NCBI GenBank assembly: GCA_900554615.1
Contig: USIB01000086.1
Coordinates: forward strand, 1-5,334
Direction: 5' to 3'
DNA: 5,334 bases
Origin: an uncultured Mycoplasmatota bacterium
Lineage (GTDB): Bacteria > Bacillota_I > Bacilli_A > RF39 > UBA660
Shown here: piece by piece, positions 1-4,032 of the stretch
Layout of the letters: each line of letters opens with the position of its first letter
Position numbering within the stretch: the first letter of the stretch is position 1
Made by a program: the position numbers and the translations under genes
The notes under the pieces: generated by a model
The model's database searches: none
What the model was told of the DNA's origin: nothing
The model's input: only the letters and a program-made list of their open reading frames with translations

Positions 1-238
1 TGGTATGAGTATTGCTTTAAATAAAATGAAAGGAATATATTGTGCTAAAGTTAGTAAAGAAAGTGAAGCAGTTTTATCTAAAGCCCATAATAATGCTAAT
101 GTAATAGCCATATCTGAAGAAACAGATAAAGACTTAATGTTAAGTATTATCGATAAATTTGTTAGTACCCCATTTTCTAATATTGATCGATATATAAATA
201 GAAATAATAAAATAAAGGATATCGAAAATAATGGCTAA
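1..238 (+). CDS. rpiB: Ribose-5-phosphate isomerase B, C-terminal part (cut by window edge)
   Basis: Only the last 78 or so residues are present. The reading frame is open from base 2 and base 1 is the last base of the preceding codon, so the gene starts outside the window. The visible GMSIALNK segment, the HNNANVIAI segment and the basic DRYINRNNKI tail match the C-terminal half of the RpiB/LacA/LacB sugar-phosphate isomerase family. That family interconverts ribose 5-phosphate and ribulose 5-phosphate in the cytoplasmic pentose phosphate pathway. In the family the HNN region lies at the active site and the C-terminal arginines help bind the phosphate of the substrate. The catalytic cysteine region lies upstream and cannot be checked. 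The gene overlaps the next one by 8 nt (ATGGCTAA), which suggests translational coupling. A LacA/LacB-type galactose-6-phosphate isomerase cannot be fully excluded from this fragment. Confidence 0.88.
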   Translation, partial: GMSIALNKMKGIYCAKVSKESEAVLSKAHNNANVIAISEETDKDLMLSIIDKFVSTPFSNIDRYINRNNKIKDIENNG

Positions 239-419
239 ATTAATACTTTACTTAATGATAATACCACTAACTGTATGGACCTCTGATAGTCTAAATATTA
301 GTGGTATATTTAAAAAGAATAAAGTTTTACAAGCTAGAATATTTTATATTATGTTAATACTTATTATCTCTTATCTCTTAGTAGAATTTCTCTATGACTT
401 TCTACATATCTTAGGATAA
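231..419 (+). CDS. ywzB: DUF1146 (YwzB-like) small membrane protein
   Basis: This 62-residue protein has two hydrophobic segments, at about residues 3-17 and 37-58. Between them is a polar link carrying DSLNISGIFKKNKVLQARI, which is the conserved part of the DUF1146 family (B. subtilis YwzB), normally about 65-80 residues long. The biochemical function of the family is unknown. It is an integral membrane protein commonly found near the ATP synthase, murA and spoIID genes of Firmicutes. The start ATG overlaps the rpiB stop by 8 nt, and a weak Shine-Dalgarno AAAGGA lies at 214-219, inside rpiB. Its place directly before spoIID fits the B. subtilis order and strengthens the family call. A role in sporulation or wall synthesis would be inference from context only. 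Confidence 0.85.
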   Translation: MAKLILYLMIIPLTVWTSDSLNISGIFKKNKVLQARIFYIMLILIISYLLVEFLYDFLHILG

Positions 420-489
420 TGAACTATTCGACAAATAATAACAAAAATATATTAATATAAGGAATAAAATATTATTAGGAAGTGATATA

Positions 490-1416
490 GTGAAAAAAAT
501 AATAATCTTCACCCTAATAATTATAATTATCCCTTTTTTTATTATTGCTATATATAATCTAAATAAAGTAGAAGAAATAGAATTAAATTATATTAATAAT
601 ACCACTATTAGAGTTAAAAGACTAAAAACTGATACTATTGAAGCCATTCCCCTAGAGTCATATATTGTTGGAGTTCTAGCGGGTGAAATGCCTATCTATT
701 TTGAAAAAGAAGCTCTAAAAGCTCAAGCTGTTGCCTCTAGATCGTATGCTATTAAAAGAATTGAATATAATAAAGATAAAGACTATGATGTCGTAGACAG
801 TATAATGAATCAAGTATATCTAGATGAAGACTATCTAAAAGAAGCTTGGGGCAATAACTATGTCGTAAATATTAATAAATTAAGAAGTGCAGTTAATGAA
901 ACAATTGATGAATGCTTAACATATGACGATAAAGTAATCGACGCATTATTCTTCTCAACTAGTAATGGTTATACTGAAGATGCTGACTTAGTTTTTAACC
1001 TTAATCTTCCATATCTAAAAAGCGTTGAAAGTAAATGGGATGAAAAAGAATCAAGTGCTTTTTCTACTACCACCGTAATTCCATTAAATAAATTTTATGA
1101 AAAATTAAATTTAAAATATAATAAAGAACTAAAAGTAGAAATAATTAAAAGAAGTCCTACTAACAGAGTATTAGAACTAAAAATTAATAATCAAAAGTTT
1201 ACCGGTAAAGACTTATATAATAGCCTATCTCTACGCTCAACTGACTTTATTATTACTCAAATAGGTACTAATGTATTTATTGATATGAAAGGATATGGTC
1301 ATGGTGTTGGTATGAGTCAATATGGTGCACTAGGTATGGCTAAAGAAGGCTATAGTTATAAAGATATTTTAAGTCATTATTATCAAAATACTACTATAAA
1401 AAAATATAATAATTAA
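490..1416 (+). CDS. spoIID: Stage II sporulation protein D (SpoIID), septal peptidoglycan lytic transglycosylase
   Basis: The 308-residue protein has one N-terminal membrane anchor (about residues 3-23) followed by an extracytoplasmic SpoIID domain. Recognisable motifs are LESYIVGVLAGEMP (56-68), ALKAQAVASRSYA (75-87), FFSTSNGYTED (154-164), LPYLKSVES (173-181) and the glycine-rich GYGHGVGMSQYGA (268-280). In the family the glutamate of the GEMP motif (E66 here) is the catalytic residue that cleaves glycan strands once SpoIIP has removed stem peptides. SpoIID, SpoIIM and SpoIIP drive membrane migration during engulfment. The cysteine pair that binds zinc in Clostridioides difficile SpoIID is absent, so this copy is of the Bacillus type. 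The start is a GTG at 490, supported by AGGAAGTGAT at 477-486. The length is slightly below the B. subtilis protein (about 340). spoIIQ follows after 54 nt. Expression in the mother cell under sigma-E is expected from the family; I could not identify that promoter. Confidence 0.95.
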   Translation: MKKIIIFTLIIIIIPFFIIAIYNLNKVEEIELNYINNTTIRVKRLKTDTIEAIPLESYIVGVLAGEMPIYFEKEALKAQAVASRSYAIKRIEYNKDKDYDVVDSIMNQVYLDEDYLKEAWGNNYVVNINKLRSAVNETIDECLTYDDKVIDALFFSTSNGYTEDADLVFNLNLPYLKSVESKWDEKESSAFSTTTVIPLNKFYEKLNLKYNKELKVEIIKRSPTNRVLELKINNQKFTGKDLYNSLSLRSTDFIITQIGTNVFIDMKGYGHGVGMSQYGALGMAKEGYSYKDILSHYYQNTTIKKYNN

Positions 1417-1423
1417 AAAAATA

Positions 1424-1451
1424 GTATAATTTCTCTATTTTAGTAAAAACT
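1424..1451 (+). promoter_or_regulatory. Possible forespore (sigma-F-like) promoter of spoIIQ
   Basis: GTATA at 1424-1428 resembles the -35 element of sigma-F promoters. GTAAAAACT at 1443-1451 resembles the -10 element (GGnnAnAnT in B. subtilis), with one mismatch and a 14-nt spacer that is slightly short. Transcription would then begin near 1457, only a few bases before the Shine-Dalgarno site. spoIIQ is a sigma-F gene in B. subtilis, which makes the position sensible. In sequence this AT-rich such a match can arise by chance, and TATAAT at 1425-1430 could instead be a sigma-A -10 element with no good -35. Confidence 0.25.
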
Positions 1452-1461
1452 TAAAATAGAG
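1433..1461 (+). promoter_or_regulatory. Inverted repeat (hairpin) reaching into the spoIIQ ribosome binding site
   Basis: CTCTATTTTA (1433-1442) and TAAAATAGAG (1452-1461) are perfect reverse complements separated by a 9-nt loop. Each end can gain one G-U pair (1432 with 1462, and 1443 with 1451). The 3' arm contains the GAG of the spoIIQ Shine-Dalgarno sequence. No T-run follows, so this is not an intrinsic terminator. In an mRNA reading through from spoIID the hairpin could mask the ribosome binding site. A DNA operator for a dimeric regulator is the alternative. Confidence 0.5.
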
Positions 1462-1465
1462 GTGA
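1458..1465 (+). promoter_or_regulatory. Shine-Dalgarno site that fixes the spoIIQ start at 1471
   Basis: AGAGGTGA lies 5 nt before the ATG at 1471. A GTG in the same frame at 1462 is part of this Shine-Dalgarno sequence itself, so the protein should start at the ATG and not at the GTG. Confidence 0.8.
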
Positions 1466-1470
1466 AAGAA

Positions 1471-2109
1471 ATGATAAAAAGAAAATTAAAAAGTTTTGTA
1501 GTTCCCGCAATATATAGTGTAGCTATTGTTATCTCAATATTTAGTATGTACTTAGTTAAAAATATCTTTACTAAAAATATGGATAGTAATAAAAATGAAG
1601 TAAAATATGTTGATAATGAAATAACCGGTGTTGATACAGCAATACCTGTTATTAGTACTAGTACTAGCATAATTAAACCATATACTAATAATGATGTAAA
1701 AATAGTTAATAACTTTTATAATTATCAAGGGGATGCTGAAAGTCAACAAAACTCTATTCTTTACTATGAAAATACTTATATGCAAAACTCTGGTGTAGAT
1801 TATGCTATGGATAGTGAATTTGATGTTGTATCTATCTTAGATGGTACTGTTATTAAAGTTGAAGAAAATGATATTCTAGGAGTTATTGTTGAAATAAGAC
1901 ACACTAATGACTTAATAAGTATCTATCAAAGTTTAAAAGATGTCTCAGTTAAAGTAGATGATAAAGTTGTTCAAGGACAAATAATTGCTAAAAGTGGAAC
2001 TTCTAATATTAATACTTCTCTAACTAATCATTTACATTTTGAACTATATCATAAAGGAATGATAGTTAACCCAGAAGACTATTATAATAAATTATTAGGA
2101 GATTTATAG
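1471..2109 (+). CDS. spoIIQ: Stage II sporulation protein Q (SpoIIQ), degenerate LytM/M23 domain
   Basis: The 212-residue protein has a basic N-terminus, one membrane helix (about residues 9-31), a linker, and a C-terminal LytM/M23 peptidase fold (about 95-212). The fold shows NSGVDYAM (106-113), the ILDGTVIKVEEND strand (122-134), IYQSLKDVSVKVDDKV (151-166), GQIIAKSG (169-176) and HLHFELYHKG (187-196). In active M23 enzymes the motif HxGxD supplies the first zinc ligand. Here that histidine is Asn106, while Asp110 and the HxH pair (His187, His189) are kept. B. subtilis SpoIIQ likewise lacks the first ligand and is non-enzymatic. It binds SpoIIIAH across the intermembrane space to form the mother cell-forespore channel and act as an engulfment ratchet. 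Clostridial SpoIIQ usually keeps the full zinc site, so this copy is Bacillus-like. It follows spoIID by 54 nt, and its stop codon overlaps a small terminator hairpin. The family length is about 220-285 residues, so this is a short member. Confidence 0.9.
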   Translation: MIKRKLKSFVVPAIYSVAIVISIFSMYLVKNIFTKNMDSNKNEVKYVDNEITGVDTAIPVISTSTSIIKPYTNNDVKIVNNFYNYQGDAESQQNSILYYENTYMQNSGVDYAMDSEFDVVSILDGTVIKVEENDILGVIVEIRHTNDLISIYQSLKDVSVKVDDKVVQGQIIAKSGTSNINTSLTNHLHFELYHKGMIVNPEDYYNKLLGDL

Positions 2110-2127
2110 GCATTATCTGCCTTTTTT
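2108..2127 (+). terminator. Probable intrinsic terminator after spoIIQ
   Basis: AGGCA (2108-2112) and TGCCT (2118-2122) form a 5-bp stem with a 5-nt loop, followed by six Ts (2122-2127). The stem begins inside the spoIIQ stop codon. It is short but GC-rich compared with its surroundings, and it separates spoIIQ from mbl. Confidence 0.55.
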
Positions 2128-2138
2128 AATATAATGAC

Positions 2139-2165
2139 TTGGCACAATAAATAAATATTTATAAA
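2139..2165 (+). promoter_or_regulatory. Tentative vegetative promoter for mbl
   Basis: TTGGCA (2139-2144) matches five of six positions of the sigma-A -35 box, and TATAAA (2160-2165) matches five of six of the -10 box. The spacer is 15 nt, shorter than the usual 17. A competing candidate is the extended -10 TGGTAAAAT (2200-2208), which has no clear -35 and would leave almost no leader. Some promoter is expected here because a terminator precedes mbl. Confidence 0.25.
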
Positions 2166-2215
2166 AACGCTAGATTTAATAGGAAAAATTAACAAAATAT
2201 GGTAAAATATACGAA

Positions 2216-2225
2216 GGAAGGTGAT
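2216..2225 (+). promoter_or_regulatory. Shine-Dalgarno site that fixes the mbl start at 2229
   Basis: GGAAGGTGAT precedes ATG 2229. The in-frame ATG at 2199 would put this site inside the coding region and add ten residues not seen in the family. Confidence 0.8.
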
Positions 2226-2228
2226 ATT

Positions 2229-3218
2229 ATGTTCAACAAGGATATTGGTATTGATTTGGGAACAGCAAACGTATTAATTTATATAAAAGGGCAAGGCATA
2301 GTATTAAATGAGCCATCAGTCGTTGCTATGGATTCAGATACTAAAAAAGTATTAGCAGTTGGAAGTGAAGCTAGAGAAATGCTAGGCCGAACACCAGGTA
2401 AAGTAAAAGCTATTAAACCAATGAAAGACGGTGTAATAGCAGACTTTGAAACAACTGACGTTATGCTAAACTATTTTATAAAAAAAGTAAATGGAAAAAG
2501 TTTCTTTTCAAGACCAAGAATTTTAATATGCTGTCCATCAAATATTACCCAAGTAGAAAAAAATGCTATTAAAGAAGCTGCTGAAAGAACCGGTGCTAAA
2601 AAAGTATTCCTAGAAGAAGAACCTAAAGTAGCCGCTATTGGAGCTGGTATGGATATATCTAAACCAAGTGGTAATATGGTTATTGATATTGGTGGTGGAA
2701 CAACTGATATTGCTATATTATCTTTAGGAGGTATTGTAAATAGTGCTTCCATTAGAATAGCCGGTAATGCATTTGATAATGATATAATAAAATATATTAA
2801 AGATAAATATAAACTATTAGTAGGAGAAAGAACAGCGGAAGAAATAAAAATAAATATTGGTACAGTATTTCCTGGTAATAGAAATGAAAAAATGGAAGTA
2901 CGTGGTAGAGACCTAGTAACCGGACTTCCTCATAGTATAACTCTAACTTCAGATGAAGTAGAAGAAGGTTTAAGAGAAAGCGTTTATACTATTATTCATG
3001 CCGCTAAAGGAATATTAGAACAAACTCCTCCAGAATTATCTGCCGATATTATTGATAAAGGTATAGTTTTAACCGGTGGTGGATCACTCGTTGATGGCTT
3101 TAACCAATTACTAGCTCAAGAACTAAAAGTACCAGTATTTACTGCTGAAAGTCCACTTACATGTGTTGCCGAAGGGACCGGAGTATTACTAGATAATTTA
3201 TATATGTTAAATAGATAA
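2229..3218 (+). CDS. mbl: Mbl, MreB-like bacterial actin (cell-shape protein)
   Basis: The 329-residue protein is a full-length MreB/Mbl actin homologue. It has the phosphate-1 loop GIDLGTAN (7-14), the LEEEPKVAAIGAGM helix region (128-141) with the catalytic glutamate area, the phosphate-2 loop DIGGGTTDIA (153-162), the connecting GERTAEEIK segment (199-207) and the adenosine loop IVLTGGGSLVDG (279-290). Several signatures fit Mbl better than MreB: GTANVLI (MreB usually has GTANTL), LICCPSNIT (98-107) where MreB has a VCVPSGIT-like segment, and LEEEPKVAAIGAGM. The protein polymerises with ATP on the inner membrane and guides the elongasome during lateral wall synthesis. Position after spoIIQ matches B. 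subtilis mbl, although spoIIID, which sits between them there, is missing. No mreC or mreD is in view. The start at 2229 is chosen because GGAAGGTGAT (2216-2225) lies at the right distance and MFNKDIGIDLG is the normal N-terminus; an in-frame ATG at 2199 lacks such a site. Confidence 0.95.
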   Translation: MFNKDIGIDLGTANVLIYIKGQGIVLNEPSVVAMDSDTKKVLAVGSEAREMLGRTPGKVKAIKPMKDGVIADFETTDVMLNYFIKKVNGKSFFSRPRILICCPSNITQVEKNAIKEAAERTGAKKVFLEEEPKVAAIGAGMDISKPSGNMVIDIGGGTTDIAILSLGGIVNSASIRIAGNAFDNDIIKYIKDKYKLLVGERTAEEIKINIGTVFPGNRNEKMEVRGRDLVTGLPHSITLTSDEVEEGLRESVYTIIHAAKGILEQTPPELSADIIDKGIVLTGGGSLVDGFNQLLAQELKVPVFTAESPLTCVAEGTGVLLDNLYMLNR

Positions 3219-3220
3219 AA

Positions 3221-3246
3221 GAAAAGACCACGAACATGGCCTTTTT
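3221..3246. terminator. Bidirectional terminator between mbl and the thioredoxin-like gene
   Basis: AAAAG-A-CCA (3222-3230) pairs with TGG-C-CTTTT (3237-3245) around a 6-nt loop. On the + strand there is one A/C mismatch, and CTTTTT follows the stem, serving mbl. Read on the minus strand the mismatch becomes a G-U pair and the stem is followed by CTTTTCTTTT, serving the convergent gene that ends at 3255. One hairpin can therefore end both transcripts. Confidence 0.75.
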
Positions 3247-3254
3247 ATTATGTC

Positions 3255-3686
3255 TTATTTTATAAAGTTATTTTGTTTAAGTTTACTAACAATCTTTTCT
3301 TCTGTAGCTTCTCCAACAATTCTATTAGCTCTTGTACTTTCTGTACCACCTTTAATAAATAAAGTTGAAGGAGTATCAGAATAAGATACATATTTCTTTA
3401 ATTCTTCTGTCTCTTTATCATTAAGTAAGTCAACATCTATATAGTATGTCTTAATTTTGTACTTTTTAGATACACTTCTTAAAACAGGCTTATAACTAAT
3501 ACAATGAGCACAAGTAGTTTGACTAATTACTAAAACAAAGTCATCTTTATTATTAAACTTTTTCATAACATCATCATATTTTAATTCAAACAATCCATAC
3601 TTGCTACTATTACCATTAACAAATAATAAAATACCAAGTATTATCACTAACATAATTGTACATATAATTATTAAATTCTTCTTCAT
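3255..3686 (-). CDS. Membrane-anchored thioredoxin-fold protein (CAHC)
   Basis: The 143-residue protein has one N-terminal membrane helix (about residues 4-23), then a linker and a thioredoxin-like domain (about 30-140). The redox motif is C59-A-H-C62 in the context VISQTTCAHCISYKPVL. The cis-proline segment DTPSTLFIKGG follows (104-114, Pro106), then the IVGEATEE strand-helix end. The tryptophan that precedes CxxC in classical thioredoxin is a threonine here, as in PedC/bacteriocin-accessory-like members of the fold. The domain should face outward and act as a thiol-disulfide reductase or oxidase; the substrate is unknown. A sporulation role like that of StoA is possible from the neighbourhood, but no sequence feature demands it. 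The start at 3686 is set by TAGGTGAT (3697-3690 on the minus strand); an in-frame ATG at 3713 is less likely. The gene is convergent to mbl and shares its terminator. Its upstream side abuts the repeat that begins at 3730. Confidence 0.75.
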   Translation of the reverse strand: MKKNLIIICTIMLVIILGILLFVNGNSSKYGLFELKYDDVMKKFNNKDDFVLVISQTTCAHCISYKPVLRSVSKKYKIKTYYIDVDLLNDKETEELKKYVSYSDTPSTLFIKGGTESTRANRIVGEATEEKIVSKLKQNNFIK

Positions 3687-3689
3687 AAT

Positions 3690-3697
3690 ATCACCTA
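3690..3697 (-). promoter_or_regulatory. Shine-Dalgarno site that fixes the thioredoxin-like start at 3686
   Basis: On the minus strand TAGGTGAT lies just before ATG 3686. The stretch GGTGATATTATG is the same as that before mbl, which supports this start over the upstream ATG at 3713. Confidence 0.7.
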
Positions 3698-3729
3698 CAT
3701 ACAATGATAACACATAATTAGCAAAATTG

Positions 3730-3784
3730 CGTAAATTTTTAGACTAAATTCCGTTTTTTTAATGGAATTTAGTTTTTTTAGATT
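3730..3784 (+). repeat. Left copy of a direct repeat of at least 55 bp
   Basis: Positions 3730-3784 are identical, base for base, to 5280-5334, where the window ends. The bases before them differ (3729 is G, 5279 is A), so 3730 is the true left limit of identity. The right limit is unknown because the second copy runs off the window. The offset is exactly 1550 bp and the transposase gene lies between the copies. The unit holds a terminator-like hairpin. Confidence 0.9.
3741..3779 (+). terminator. Terminator-like hairpin inside the left direct repeat
   Basis: CTAAATTCC (3744-3752) and GGAATTTAG (3764-3772) are perfect complements with an 11-nt loop. Three more outer pairs (A-T, G-U, A-T) are possible with the following Ts. 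Seven Ts follow (3773-3779). This is the form of a + strand intrinsic terminator, yet no + strand gene ends nearby. It would stop transcripts entering the element antisense to the transposase. Confidence 0.55.
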
Positions 3785-3818
3785 TATTTCCGTTTTTATA
3801 TTATTAAACGGAAATAAA
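3783..3818. repeat. 13-bp perfect palindromic hairpin made of two opposed TTTATTTCCGTTT motifs
   Basis: TTTATTTCCGTTT (3783-3795) and AAACGGAAATAAA (3806-3818) are exact reverse complements around a 10-nt AT loop. No T-run follows on either strand, so it is not a typical terminator. Each arm contains a copy of the motif repeated again at 3883 and 3902. Confidence 0.75.
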
Positions 3819-3913
3819 CTTGATAAAAGATGCTGTTTTGATTAATATTTATATAAATTGTTCCACGACGAAAATACGGAGGTTATTTCCGTTTTTTAAA
3901 CTTATTTCCGTTT
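3784..3913. repeat. Cluster of four TTATTTCCGTTT motifs
   Basis: Exact 12-mers TTATTTCCGTTT occur at 3784-3795, 3883-3894 and 3902-3913, and one in reverse orientation at 3806-3817. Shorter relatives are ATTCCGTTT at 3748-3756 and TACGGA at 3875-3880. This gene-free stretch (about 3698-4010) lies between the thioredoxin-like gene and the 3' end of the transposase. It holds no open frame I would call a gene. The motifs may be transposase-binding sites, remnants of element ends, or sites for another DNA-binding protein. Confidence 0.75.
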
Positions 3914-3922
3914 CTTTGTAGT
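3910..3922 (+). repeat. Candidate terminal inverted repeat, 3' side of the IS
   Basis: GTTTCTTTGTAGT matches exactly the reverse complement of 5178-5190. It overlaps the last TTATTTCCGTTT motif by four bases. Confidence 0.55.
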
Positions 3923-3984
3923 ATTTATTTTGATAATAACAAATAAAGATGAACTTTATTTGAATAAATATTTTAAATAGTAAT

Positions 3985-4032
3985 TATTGTCAATGGTCAA
4001 GATGAACTCACTAGCGTTCGCCATTGACAATA
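3985..4032. repeat. 12-bp inverted repeat spanning the transposase stop codon
   Basis: TATTGTCAATGG (3985-3996) and CCATTGACAATA (4021-4032) are exact complements with a 24-nt loop. Inside the loop GAAC and GTTC (4004-4007 and 4016-4019) can pair further. The right arm encodes the last residues of the transposase (FDIVNG region) and the stop codon lies in the loop. There is no U-run on the minus strand after the stem, so it is not a classical terminator. Confidence 0.65.

Noticed and set aside
420..489. Sigma-E promoter for spoIID
   Set aside because: A promoter is expected here, but no pair of boxes matches the sigma-E pattern well enough to mark a position.
1440..1785. Two minus-strand open frames (about 76-77 codons) inside spoIIQ
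   Set aside because: They lie antisense to a well-supported gene, lack ribosome binding sites and encode only low-complexity hydrophobic sequence typical of AT-rich antisense frames.
2139..2150. Sigma-54 promoter (TTGGCAC at 2139-2145)
   Set aside because: The -24-like TGGCAC is present, but the -12 GC element is missing at the required spacing.
2151..2162. Palindrome ATAAATATTTAT upstream of mbl, and TATATTAATATA at 448-459 upstream of spoIID
   Set aside because: Pure A/T palindromes of this length are expected by chance in DNA this AT-rich.
2471..2752. Minus-strand open frame of 93 codons inside mbl
   Set aside because: It is antisense to a strongly conserved actin gene, and its composition simply mirrors mbl codons.
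3704..3712. Extended -10 promoter (TGTTATCAT, minus strand) for the thioredoxin-like gene
   Set aside because: There is no -35 at a proper distance, and the start point would fall on the ribosome binding site, so I did not list it as a feature.
3784..3913. CRISPR array
   Set aside because: The 12-mers are too short, unevenly spaced (19 to 99 bp), one is inverted, and no cas gene is present.
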